Shown here piece after piece: positions 46,600 through 57,755 of a stretch of DNA of 64,000 nt. This DNA comes from Areca catechu (lineage: Eukaryota > Streptophyta > Magnoliopsida > Arecales > Arecaceae). The stretch spans positions 620,001 through 684,000 of the forward strand of contig JAHSVC010000043.1 of assembly GCA_021397845.1 (NCBI GenBank), read 5' to 3'. The notes beneath the pieces were generated by a model, which did no database searches, was not told the origin of the DNA, and worked only from the letters and a program-made list of their open reading frames with translations. Numbering within the stretch: the stretch's first letter is position 1; each line of letters starts with the position of its first letter. A program made the translations under genes and the position numbers.

Positions 46600-47921
46600 A
46601 TGAGGAGGTCTATTTTCGCTCCTCCCTCTTTTCTCTAGGGGAGGCTCGACCCAGGCCTTCGCTCAAGCTAGGCACCATGCTGCCAGCCTGCACCAGCGAA
46701 CCTGCTGCCGACTCTCAGCGAACCGTTGAATGCGAACCAGTTGTGAGCACCGCCTGCACCTAGACCCACAGGTGTGACCTGTAGAGCGCACATCCGGCAT
46801 GGCGCCCCGTCCGGCATGGGACATGGCCTTGGCCCATGCATCGGCATCCCCAGGAGGAGAACCTATTCGCAGTTCGGCTCCTAGTCCGGCTCATCTAGAC
46901 ATGTCCGTCATGGCACGCCTGCCTCAACGACTCCGGCATGGCCATCGACGTTACAGGGGAAGCAGCGCACCCCGACGGATCCGGCTCCGCCCGTAGCATG
47001 CCCATCTCAGCCCGCACCGCGATCCGCTACGACCCCAATCGACTCAGCACCTCGAGCACACCTGTGCATCGCTGGGGAGCGACGCCCCAGCCCATCCGGC
47101 TCGCCTGGAGTCTTCGTCCACCTCGGGTGTGTTTCGATGGAGAGCTCTCCGCTCGTCTCGGTCCCAGCCAGCTCCATGGCCACCCATCTCGGCCCCTGTG
47201 ATGGCCATCTTCCAAGTGTCCCAGCTGCAGTGCTCCGTCGAGGAGCGGACGACCATGCCCGCCCCAATTCGACCATTGGGGAGCAGTCAGGCACGCTCTG
47301 GTCCCGTCCGCCCACTCCGGTCATGTTCGGTGAGGCGCCCTGGCCCCTGCAGTGGCCAATTCGATGTCTCAGCCAACCCACTTCGGCCATGCATGGAGTC
47401 CATCTCTATGGCAGCTCAGCCCATGCATCGCAAGGGGCAGCGTGCCCAGCCAATCCAGCTACGCCCAGCGTGTGGGGTCCCGTCTGCCCACTCCAGCCAC
47501 GTCCGGTGTGGTGCTCTCCCCGGCATGGAGTCCCGTCCGGCCATGTTCGGCACCACCCACGTCGGCCATGTCCGTCACCGCCCACGTCGACCATGTATCC
47601 TCCCCAACGTGTAGTTTGGCACCTCGACCGGCTTGGCTTCGCCCGCGAGGCCAACCACGGCCGGCTCTGCCCCACTCAACCATGTCTGGCACGGCGTTCC
47701 CCCCCCCCCCCACACGGAGCCCAGCCCCAAGATGGCTCCGCCCGCAGCATGCCTCTGCCCACTTTGGGCACACTCTCCTCAGCCCGTGTGTCACTATGGA
47801 GCAACGCACCAGCCAGTCCCAACCGGTCCAACTACATGGATCCGGCACGCTCAGCACCCCTGGCGCACCCGCATGAACCCAGCATGCTTCCCATGGGACA
47901 GACGCGAAGGAGGCCTGGATG
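46600..47921. other. GC-rich tract with degenerate CATG/GTCCGGC words
   Basis: A GC-rich block in an AT-rich neighbourhood, repeated in the right arm at 61467-62780. Words such as GTCCGGCCATGTTCGGC, CACGTCGGCCATGTCCG and CCGGCATGG recur irregularly, suggesting an old minisatellite or LTR segment. Long frames are open on both strands (for example 47137-47925 on plus and 47007-47390 on minus), which is expected from stop-poor composition. Small indels between the arms shift these frames, which argues against selection on protein. Confidence 0.6.
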
Positions 47922-47926
47922 GTGAC

Positions 47927-50110
47927 CGTAATATTTAGACTTTGGGCTGAAGTCGGCAGGCCCAGCCAACTTCGACCCAGCTAAATAAAAAAAAAAAAAA
48001 GAAAAAGAAAGAGACGGGAGAACGAGGGAGACTGGAACAGGGGAGAGGATCTCGCCGTAGATCTCGTCGGAAGACTCGGGAAAACATCGCGAGGAGTACG
48101 GGAATTGGTCGGCGACGAGTCCAGGATGGAGTGGAACTCTGATCCGGCGGTGGTTGCTCCCCAAACGGCAGTGAAACCATCGGTGGGTTCCTTTAAATTC
48201 CCTCACCACCACCGATCCAAGCTTCATCGGCTTCTTCCATGCGACGTCTCCCTCTTCGGCGAGCATCTAGGAGTCCGGCGAAGTCAGGTAAGGGTTTTTT
48301 TTTATGAGTATTTTTTAAGGAAAAAAAAGGGGGGGCCGAACCTAATTTCCGGTTGGGGACTGTGAATCCATGGGTGGCTTCGCCGCCACCGCCGTCCACC
48401 GTCTGCCGAGACGTCTCCCCGGAGACCTTCTTCCTAGGTCGCCGGTAGCCGGGGGGGAAGGCCGGACCGGTTTGGTTCAGGCAAGGCAAGGGGAGGGGCC
48501 GTTCGGGAGAAAGAAGAAAGACGGAAGAAAAGAGGAAGAATGGAAAAAAAAAAAAAAAAAAAAGGGTTTGGTTTTGGGTTCGGGAGAAAGGAAAAGAAAA
48601 GGAAAGAAAAAAAAAATAATAATATATATATATATATGTGTATATATATAAATATTATATAAATATATATTATTATATATATATTGGTTCGGTCCAGAAG
48701 AAGAAGAAAAAAATAAATAAATAAATAAATATATAATAATAAGAGAGAAGGAAGAGAGAGAAGAGGAGAGAGAAGAAGGAAGAGAGAGAAAGAGGAGAGG
48801 GAAGGAAGAGAGAGAGAAAGAGGAGAGGGAAGGAAGAGAGAGAAAGAGGAGAGAGAAGGAAGAGAGAGAAAGAGGAGAGAGGAGGAAGAAGAGAGAATCC
48901 AGGGATTTTCTCGAATTCATGAAATTCGGGAATTTAGATTTTAATTAAATTATTTATTAATGTAGGGAATCAGTGTTCTGAGCAGGGAGGCATCGTGCAA
49001 AAATTCGGGTACTGACTAGTGTCCAATATATTAGGATTGGCGATAAGGTAAGGAAATTCTGTATCGATTATTCTTTATGCATGAGTTTATATATGCATTT
49101 ACATGTATGATATATATTATGTGGCATAGTTGTTTTCTTGTGATAGATAATGTATTTTTTTTTAATATTATTGTTGTCGGTATTCCATGCATGATGTTAT
49201 AGAGAAAATTGATATCCGGATGGGTTGGACCATGATACCGGATTCTAAACAAGTTGAACCATGAAACTGGATATCGAGTGGGTTGGACCACGATATCGGT
49301 TAATACAATGTGTTGGACCATGACATCGGTTATCGAGTGGGTTGGACCACGATACCGGTTGTCGAGAGGTCATAAAAGATGTTTTAACAAGTGTTAATAA
49401 AGTAAATAAGGTGTTTGGTCTAGCCATGCTACGGTTGCACTGTGGTTATACAGCCTGAGCCACGGGCTTTGTACGTGGGAGCCGGCCACGGACAGATAGT
49501 ACGTGGGACAGCCGAGCCACGGGCTTTGTACGTGAGCAGGACCGACCATAGTATGCATGGTCGCTTTGTGGTTGCCAGTCATGGGCTGGTACATGACCGT
49601 GGCTAGTCCAGGATCCTAAAGATAAAGATTACGTAATGGAAATTACAAGGAAAATTAAAATGTTACCAAAGTTTGTAATACATGAGGCTGAAATCATTTG
49701 ATTGCATTGACATATCATATTGAGATTTTATTATTTCAGAAAATTATATTATTACTTGGAATGATCATATAGATGCCTTACTGGGCTGTATAGCTCATTT
49801 TCTATCCTTTTAAATTTCAGAGACTCAGGACACGTGACAAGATTTGGGCTGGGCGTGAGACGAAGACCTATACATGCTGAGTTAGTTAGAGTTAGAGTTT
49901 AGTTTTTGATTACTGATGCTTGTTGTAAATCAGTAGATCAATAGTTGACTGATTTAATAAATGGATGCTACCTGATTAATTATATGATATTAGTTTTCTT
50001 TTGATATGTTGACTCTGGTGTAATTAGGCCTTGCATGATCTCTAGGATAAAACCTAGAGTTTGTGCGGCCGTCGCGTAGCCGATTCCGGTATTGGATTCG
50101 GGGCGTGACA
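47927..50110 (+). mobile_element. 5' LTR of the left gag-only element
   Basis: The 2184-bp LTR starts CGTAATATTTAGAC (TG of the partner LTR changed to CG) and ends GGGGCGTGACA. Inside are an A run (48544-48563), TA repeats (about 48622-48690), a GA-rich tract (about 48742-48895), and a minisatellite near 49211-49372. The sequence GTCAGGTAAGGG near 48285 looks like a splice donor. Confidence 0.85.
49211..49372 (+). repeat. Minisatellite within the LTR (GGGTTGGACCAYGATAYCGG)
   Basis: The word TTGGACCAYGAYAYCGG, alternating with GATATCGAGTGGG-type spacers, recurs five times with variants at spacings of roughly 28-40 bp. The array is also present in the LTRs at 53316-53470 and, in reverse, 60015-60175. 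The inner breakpoint of the inverted duplication falls inside this array. Confidence 0.8.
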
Positions 50111-50113
50111 GAA

Positions 50114-50125
50114 TGGTATCAGAGC
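50114..50125 (+). promoter_or_regulatory. Primer binding site (tRNA-iMet type)
   Basis: TGGTATCAGAGC lies three bases after the LTR end and is a perfect match to the common initiator-tRNA primer site. Confidence 0.9.
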
Positions 50126-50266
50126 AAACCAGGTTCTAGGATCTTAGGATATAAGCTCAATGAGAGAGAGTGTGGGTTGATCCATATGTGGGGTAAATAT
50201 TATGTCATGATTGTTTTGACCATCTGAGTGTTAGTTGTATACTAACAACATTGGTGTAGGTTTTCC

Positions 50267-51629
50267 ATGGCGCGTGGTAGTGGACGTGGACGTGTTAGGA
50301 GGCCCACAAGATTTGTGGATGGAGCAAATGCTTGGGATCCTATTGAGCAGCATAAGAATGCTGGAGCCTATCTGATAATGAGGAACGTCCACAGGACCCA
50401 ATGCCGAATCTGGTGGACAACATTGGTAATGAAGAGCATCATCATGAACCAGTGCCCAATCCTTTGGATAACACCCCGGAGACTGGAACTGCTGAAACAG
50501 GAACACCGGGTGGATCTGGAGTTCAGCCTGGGGACCAGATAGGTCTTCCTCAGCTATTACAAATTTTAGTGCAGCAGCAAGCTACTGCAAGAGCTGATAT
50601 ACTAAGATTTATGGAAGCCCACAACAACAATAGCAATTTATGAATATGTACAACGACAACACAGTTCAGATTATTACAAACCCAAACTCAGAATAACTAA
50701 TAGATTTGATATGCGTGGGTTCGGGACTTTTGATTAAGGGGACAGGATTTGACATGGAGACAGAGAGATGGCTGAAAGCTGTTGAAAAGTTTCCAAGTTG
50801 CGGTGTCCAGAAGGGGAGAAGGTTACCTTCGCTACCTTTTTATTGCAAGATGAGGCAGGCAGCTGCTTGGTGAGAATTAGAGCTTGGAAAGCAAGGACCA
50901 ACTGATGTACCATATACCTGGGCAGATTTTAGAAGGATTTTCTATGAGAGGTATTTTCCTCAAAGTGTTCGGGTACAGAAATTTTGGGAATTTGATCGCT
51001 TGGAGCAGGGTAGTTTAATTGTTTCTCAGTATGCAGCAAGGTTTGAAGAATTATCGAGATATGCTCCATCACTGTAATGGATGAAGGGATCCGGGCCAGA
51101 AAATTTGAAAATGGATTGAGAAGTCGGATTCAGCAGCATCTGGTGTCTGTATTCGAACTTACCACCTATAAAGAAGTGGTTAATAAGGCACTGATAGTAG
51201 AAAGAGGACTGGATGCTGCTCAAGCAGAGAGAGATAAAGCTTTAAAGAAAAGATCCAGATCAGGGGAATTTCAAGATCAATCTAATGGAAATATCAGTGC
51301 AAAGGCAAGGAAACTTGACACCGCTGTACCAGATGACAAAACTAGACAAAGGGATGATATCCAGTGCTACCGATGTGGTGGACCGCACCTTAAGCGAGAC
51401 TGCACCTGGCCAGGAGGAAAATGTTTCAATTGTGGAAAGGAGGGTCACACATGTAGTTCTATCAGTCACATCTTCAGGTCAGGAGTCACGCGCAAGCGCC
51501 TCAAGCATCGCGTGACGGACTTCAACAAGGAGGACAACATAAGTTAGGTACCAAGGACGGGTGTTCGCGCTCACCCAGCAGGATGCCAACGCATCCAATT
51601 CAGTAGTGACAGGTATGAGTAGGTTATGA
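50267..51629 (+). pseudogene. gag: gag of the left gag-only element (frameshifted)
   Basis: It starts MARGSGRGRVRRPTRF at 50267. A one-base loss near 50370, compared with the right copy, shifts the frame. The middle part around 50660-50800 is scrambled relative to the right arm. The capsid part reads WADFRRIFYERYFPQSVRVQ and LIVSQYAARFEELSRYAP, then FENGLRSRIQQHLVSVFELT (51077-51547). Two zinc knuckles follow: CYRCGGPHLKRDC and CFNCGKEGHTC, the latter disturbed here by a local change at about 51450. The frame closes VVTGMSRL and stop, without protease. Stops make it non-functional. Confidence 0.8.
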
Positions 51630-52070
51630 CCATCTGGGATGGTAATACGAGTGATTAAAATCATATTGACATGGTGATTAAGATATGACAAGAATAGTGT
51701 TAGACCTTAGATTATGATGATTTGGAACTATGGTATAAGTGATTTTGATAGATGTAAATGATATTGGAATTCAAGTCATGATTATTCGAGACTGGAAATT
51801 TATGATTTAGAAATCACCTAGTGGTTGTTAAGACATAACATGGACTCAGAACTATGACATAAGTGATTAGGATATGGTTTGAATATCAAAAATTTGATCT
51901 GAAATATAAATGAGAAAGGATAAGTTTTGAATAAGACTTGGAAGGCAAATACCTTAAGAGGTGACTAATTAGAAGTTGGAGATCGAATGACATGAGGATT
52001 GGTTATTTTTAAAGTTAAAAAAAAAAAAAAAAAATCTCAATCAAGCTAATTTCGTGGACGAAATTATTTT
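51630..52070 (+). other. Non-coding 3' interior of the left gag-only element
   Basis: No protein motif is seen. An A run (about 52018-52034) is followed by CTAATTTCGTGGACGAAATT, which in autonomous Tekay/Del elements ends the pol frame. Its presence next to gag shows that the pol region was removed between the gag end and this point. Confidence 0.65.
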
Positions 52071-52073
52071 AAC

Positions 52074-52083
52074 GGGGGGAGAA
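52074..52083 (+). promoter_or_regulatory. Polypurine tract
   Basis: GGGGGGAGAA directly precedes the 3' LTR start TGTAATATTTAG. Confidence 0.85.
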
Positions 52084-52790
52084 TGTAATATTTAGACTTT
52101 GGGCCGAAGTCGGCAGGCCCAGCCGACTTCGACCCAGCCAAATAAATAAAAAAAAAAAAAAAGAAAGAGACGGGAGAACGAGGGAGACTGGAACAGGGGA
52201 GAGGATCTCGCCGTGGATCTCGTCGGAAGACTCGGGGAAACGTCGCGAGGAGTACGGGAATTGGTCGGCGACGAGTCCAGAATGGAGTGGAACTCCGATC
52301 CGGCGGTGGTTGCTTCCCAAACAGCAGTGAAACCATCGGTGGGTTCCTTTAAATTCCCTCACCACCACCGATCCAAGCTTCATCGGCTTCTTCCACGCGA
52401 CGTCTCCCTCTTCGGCGAGCATCAGGAGTCCGACGAAGAGTCAGGTAAGGGTTTTTTTTATGAGTATTTTTTAAGGAAAAAAAAGGGGGGGGGGCGAACC
52501 TAATTTCGGTTGGGGACTGTGGATCCACGGGTGGCTTCGCCGCCGCCGCCGTCCACCGTCTGCCGAGACGTCTCCTCGGAGACCTTCTTCCTAGGTCGTC
52601 AGTAGCCGGGGGGAAGGCTGGACCGGTTTGGTTCAGGCGAGGCAAGGGGAGGGGCCGTTCGGGAGAAAAAAGAAAGAAGAAGGAAGAAAAGAGGAAGAAA
52701 GGAAAAAAAAAAAGGGTTTGGTTTTGGGTTCGAGAGAAAGGAAAAGAAAAAAAAAGAAAAAAAAAATATATATATATATATATATGTGTG

Positions 52791-52834
<44 letters not shown>

Positions 52835-54207
52835 TTCGGTCCATAAGAAGACAAAAAAAAAAATAAATATATATATAATAATAAGAGAGAAGGAAGAGAG
52901 AGAAAGAGGAGAGAGAAGGAAAGAGAGAAAGAGGAGAGAGAAGGAAGAGAGAGAAAGAGGAGAGAGAAGGAAGAGAGAGAAAGAGGAGAGAGGAGGAGAA
53001 GAGAGAATCCAGGGATTTTCTCGAAATTCATGAAATTCGGAATTTAGATTTTAATTAAATTATTTATAATGTAGGGAATCAGTGTTCTGAGCAGGGAGGC
53101 ATCGTGCAAAATTCGGGTACTGACTAGTGTCCAATATATTAGGATTGGCGATAAGGTAAGGAAATTCTGTATCGATCTTTTATGCATGAGTTTATATATG
53201 CATTTACACGTATGATATATATTATGTGGCATAGTTGTTTTCTTGTGATAGATAATGTATTTTTTTTTAACATTATTGTTGTCGATATTCCATGCATGAT
53301 GTTATAGGGAAAATTGATATCCGGATGGGTTGGACCATGATACCGGATTGCTAAACAAGTTGAACCATGAAACCGGATATCGAGTGGGTTGGACCACGAT
53401 ATCGGTTAATACAATGTGGTGGACCATGATATCGGTTATCGAGTGGGTTGGACCACGATACCGGTTGTCGAGAGGTCATAAAAGATGTTTTAACAAGTGT
53501 TAATAAAGTAAATAAGGTGTTGGTCTAGCCATGCTACGGTTGCACTGTGGTTATATAGCCTGAGCCAGGGCTTTGTACGTGGGAGCCGGCCACGGGCGGA
53601 TAGTACGTGGGACAGCCGATCACGGGCTTTGTACATGAGCAGGACCGACCATAGTATGCATGGTCGCTTTGTGGTTGCCAGTCATGGGCTGGTACATGAC
53701 CGTGGCTAGTCTAGGACCCTAAAGATAAAGATTACGTAATGGAAATTACAAGGAAAATAAAATGTTACCAAAGTTTGTAATACATGAGGCTGAAATCATT
53801 TGATTGCATTGACATATCATATTAGAATTTTATTGTTTCAGAAAATTATTATTACTTGGAATGATCATATAGATGCCTTACTGGGTTGTATAGCTCATTT
53901 TCTATCCTTTTAAATTTCAGAGATTCAGGACACGTGAAAAGATTTGGGCTGGGCGTGAGACGAAGACCTATACATGAGTTAGTTAGAGTTAGAGTTTATT
54001 TTCGATTACTGATGCTTGTTGTAAATCAGTAGATCAATAGTTGACTGATTTAATAAATGGATGCTACCTGATTAATTATATGATATTAGTTTTCTTTTGA
54101 TATGTTGACTCTGGTGTAATTAGACCTTGCATGATCTCTATGGTAAAACCTAGAGTTTGTGCGGCCGGTCGCGTAGCCGATTCCGGTATTGGATTCGGGG
54201 CGTGACA
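52084..54207 (+). mobile_element. 3' LTR of the left gag-only element
   Basis: The 2124-bp LTR starts TGTAATATTTAGAC and ends GGGGCGTGACA and matches 47927-50110 with small differences, mainly in simple-sequence tracts. It keeps the canonical TG start that the 5' LTR lost. Its segment up to 53339 belongs to the inverted duplication; the remainder has no partner at the centre. Confidence 0.85.
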
Positions 54208-56048
54208 GTGACCCTGGCACGTAAAGTCACCATTTTCGCCGGATTTGCTACAGCTCCTTGAAAAAGATGTCTTCTATGGGCAATACACTCTGCCGGGACC
54301 CCAGGTCCTATGGCACGCTACCTGCACCCCCTATAAGGGAGGGCTACACTAAAACCTCTCATATCACTATTTACACCAGTTGGGGAGGAGTGCACCGCTC
54401 GTGGCATTGCCCCTCATCCGACCATCTGTACTATCCGAAAGAAGAAGGTCACTCGGAGGATTCAAACCCCGGAGCGGCTACCTAGGTTTTGGTGGCAGTC
54501 AGTACCTTCTGTCCATAAGAAAACCTCCAAGGCCTATCATAGCCGGACAAGTCTACTGGAGCCTCATAGGCCCATGGGGGCCTCACTGGCCATGTAGTGC
54601 TCTGCGGGGGGTCATGCAGAGTAACTTCATAAAGAAAGAGAAGAGGCCTTCGACAAAGGTAAGTGGGAGAGGGCAAGAGACAAGCCGCAGGAGGCAAGCA
54701 CCTAGCCAAACTGATAGCAAGAGTTCTCCGAAGAGCTCCCACAACAGCAATCATCATCACACATTCTCTCCCTCTCTCAACATTCATGCCATCATCTCTT
54801 AAACCCTCTGAGAGTGGAGACCACGTAGGGATCCATCAAGGAGGATCTGTTCCCCTTAATCGTCTATTGACTTGACCGTCAAAATGCCCCACTGGGATCC
54901 TCGGCCCGGGTCTCTCTTCTTTTGCAAGACTGGGCGCATGCAGAAAATGAGGGACATGAAACCCACATCCGGTGCCACGTGAGAACTGCAGGCCACGACG
55001 ATCTAGATAGTAATAACAGATACAGTTGAGTTGTAAATTCATTAAAAACAAAAAATAAAAATGGAGTTATAGAAAACAAAAAAATTAAAGAAATTGAAAT
55101 GCAGTTGATGCGGCATCATGCTAAGTGCACTAGCCTTTTAGTTATTTGATTTGGGCCTCCTCCTCTATGATTCCTATGCATAGGGTGCATTATTTACCAA
55201 TCACGTGAATCTATCCACATCTCTTGTGTTCGACTTTCTGTGGTCGCATGCATCTCGAGTGAGCGAGGTCATAACATTCCATATTTTGCTATAATTAGAA
55301 GAACAAGAGAAATTTTTCTTTTGAGAAACGGGGATGGGTTGCCCACCCAATTTATTGATATAATGAAAAAGTACAAGCACGAATACTTGAAAGATGAAAT
55401 AGAGGATTACAATGCTTTGACACGCACGCCACATCGCACCGTGCCAATTCCAAAATAAAACAACTTAAACATTGATGCTGAAGCATCCTCGCAGAATTAA
55501 CGGACGATATTAAGAATGAAATCGGTAAATTGGATTACAAGGATTAAACAAACCGCCGATCAAAGAAAGGATCGTCAATGGACTTTTTTTTTTTTTTTTT
55601 TGATAAAAGAAAAAATGAGAGAGGAGTTAGATCCCGGATGTAGCCATCTCCAGACGGTCCCCCAATTCAATCCAGTCAGAAAATGTTCGATATACGATGC
55701 ATATTAATTTTTCCGCAGTCATTTCTATCCGAAGATGCGTACGTCAACCTGACTATCACTGATAATGCAGTCGCCATGTCGAGTAAGTGAATGAGATTTA
55801 TTTATTATATTCATAATTTTTTATTACTATCAACTAACTGACTCCAAAATTATTTTATTATTATTATTTTTTACAAATTTTATTTTTAAATTATTTTATA
55901 TTTTTATTTTATATCCAGACTTTTCGTTAAAATATTTTAAATCTAGATTCGAATTTCTACGGCTAGTTGTAAGACAAGTGCCACGCGCCAGTGGATCGTC
56001 AATGTTCGGTAAAACTTCTGCCCGCCAGGTGTGCGGCGGTGAATCGTG
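53340..56048. other. Unique spacer at the centre of the palindrome
   Basis: The first part (to 54207) is the end of the 3' LTR. From 54213 the sequence continues the DNA that lay next to the insertion site (GGTGACCCTGGCACG). It includes a moderately GC-rich stretch (54213-55020) with short open frames but no recognised family, a frame at 55240-55458 (72 residues, no recognised domain), a T run (55585-55601) and AT-rich DNA (55790-55945). I cannot assign a gene. Confidence 0.7.
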
Positions 56049-57298
56049 CATGGTCCAACCCATCCGGATATCAATTTTCTCTATAACATCATGCATGGAA
56101 TATCGACAACAATAATGTTAAAAAAAAATACATTATCTATCACAAGAAAACAACTATGCCACATAATATATATCATACGTGTAAATATATAAAACTCATG
56201 CATAAAGAATGATCGATACAGAATTTCCTTACCTTATCGCCAATCCTAATATATTGGACACTAGTCAGTACCCGAATTTTTGCACGATGCCTCCCTGCTC
56301 AGAACACTGATTCCCTACATTAATAAATAATTTAATAAAATCTAAATTCCCGAATTCATGAATTTCGAGAAAATCCCTGGATTCTCTCTTCTTCCTCCTC
56401 TCTCCTCTTTCTCTCTCTTCCTTCTCTCTCCTCTTTCTCTCTCTTCCTTCTCTCTCCTCTTTCTCTCTCTTCCTTCTCTCTCCTCTTTCTCTCTCTTCCT
56501 TCTCTCTTATTATTATATATATATTTTTTATTTTTTTGTCTTCTTATGGACCGAACCAATATATATATATATATTTATATATATATTTATATATATACAC
56601 ACATATATATATATATATTTTTTTTTTCTTTTTTTTTCTTTTTTCCTTTCTCTCGAACCCAAACCAAACCCTTTTTTTTTTTTCCTTTCTTTCTCTTTTC
56701 TTCCTTCTTTTCTTTTTTCTCCCGAACGGCCCCTCCCCTTGCCTCGCCTGAACCAAACCGGTCCGGCCTTCCCCCCCGCTACTGACGACCTAGGAAGAAG
56801 GTCTCCGAGGAGACGTCTCGGCAGACGGTGGACGGCGGCGGCGGCGAAGCCACCCGTGGATCCACAGTCCCCAACCGAAATTAGGTTCGCCCCCCCCCTT
56901 TTTTTTCCTTAAAAAATACTCATAAAAAAAAAACCCTTACCTGACTTCGCCGGACTCCTATGCTCGCCGAAGAGGGAGACGTCGCGTGGAAGAAGCCGAT
57001 GAAGCTTGGATCGGTGGTGGTGAGGGAATTTAAAGGAACCCACCGATGGTTTCACTACTGTTTGGGAAGCAACCACCGCCGGATCGGAGTTCCACTCCAT
57101 CCTGGACTCGTCGCCGACCAATTCCCGTACTCCTCGCGATGTTTCCCCGAGTCTTCCGACGAGATCCACGGCGAGATCCTCTCCCCTGTTCCAGTCTCCC
57201 TCGTTCTCCCGTCTCTTTCTTTTTTTTTTTTTTTATTTATTTGGCTGGGTCGAAGTCGGCTGGGCCTGCCGACTTCGGCCCAAAGTCTAAATATTACA
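56049..57298 (-). mobile_element. Truncated 3' LTR of the right copy
   Basis: On the minus strand it starts TGTAATATTTAGAC at 57298 and stops at TTGGACCATG at 56049. The rest of the LTR (about 870 bp in the left copy) is missing and unrelated DNA (CACGATTCACCGCC on the minus strand) follows. Confidence 0.85.
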
Positions 57299-57308
57299 TT
57301 CTCCCCCC
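57299..57308 (-). promoter_or_regulatory. Polypurine tract of the right copy
   Basis: The minus strand reads GGGGGGAGAA immediately before the LTR start. Confidence 0.8.
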
Positions 57309-57755
57309 GTTAAAATAATTTCGTCCACGAAATTAGCTTGATTGAGATTTTTTTTTTTTTTTTTTAACTTTAAAAATAACCAATCCTCATGTCATTCGAT
57401 CTCCAACTTCTAATTAGTCACCTCTTAAGGTATTTGCCTTCCAAGTCTTATTCAAAACTTATCCTTTCTCATTTATATTTTAGATCAAATTTTTGATATT
57501 CAAACCATATCCTAATCACTTATGTCATAGTTCTGAGTCCATGTTATGTCTTAACAACCACTAGGTGATTTCTAAATCATAAATTTCCAGTCTCGAATAA
57601 TCATGACTTGAATTCCAATATCATTTACATCTATCAAAATCACTTATACCATAGTTCCAAATCATCATAATCTAAGGTCTAACACTATTCTTGTCATATC
57701 TTAATAATCACCATGTCAATATGATTTTAATCACTCGTATTACCATCCCAGATGG

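Larger units (their letters stand above)
45368..53339 (+). repeat. Left arm of a large inverted duplication
   Basis: The whole segment is present in reverse complement at 56049-64000. The outer end (ATCCAAGAAAGATCATAGG at 45368) equals the reverse complement of the last bases of the window, so the true outer limit is not reached. The inner end is TTGGACCATG at 53339. The arm holds flanking DNA, a GC-rich tract and most of a gag-only retroelement. Small indels and substitutions separate the arms (a few percent by eye). Confidence 0.9.
47927..54207 (+). mobile_element. Gag-only chromovirus (Tekay/Del type), left copy
   Basis: Structure: 5' LTR (47927-50110), primer site, about 2-kb interior with gag only, polypurine tract, 3' LTR (52084-54207). 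GTGAC at 47922-47926 and 54208-54212 is a perfect 5-bp target duplication, so this is a complete insertion without protease, RT or integrase. Gag ends VVTGM and then stops, where an autonomous Tekay element would enter protease. The 3' end keeps TTTCGTGGACGAAATTATTT before the purine tract, typical of Tekay/Del. It would depend on enzymes of a full-length relative. Confidence 0.8.

Noticed and set aside
46799..47925. Overlapping long open frames on both strands in the GC-rich tract
   Set aside because: Composition alone lowers stop frequency. Frames differ between the two arms by small indels and no domain is recognisable.
48477..48920. Frames encoding runs of S, L, F, Y and I, and of K, R and E, in the LTR copies
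   Set aside because: They are translations of GA/CT and TA microsatellites inside the retroelement LTR, not proteins.
55240..55458. 72-residue frame in the palindrome spacer
   Set aside because: It has no recognised domain and no supporting neighbour or splice evidence. The T run about 130 bases further could suggest a retroposon tail, but no LINE or SINE motif was found.
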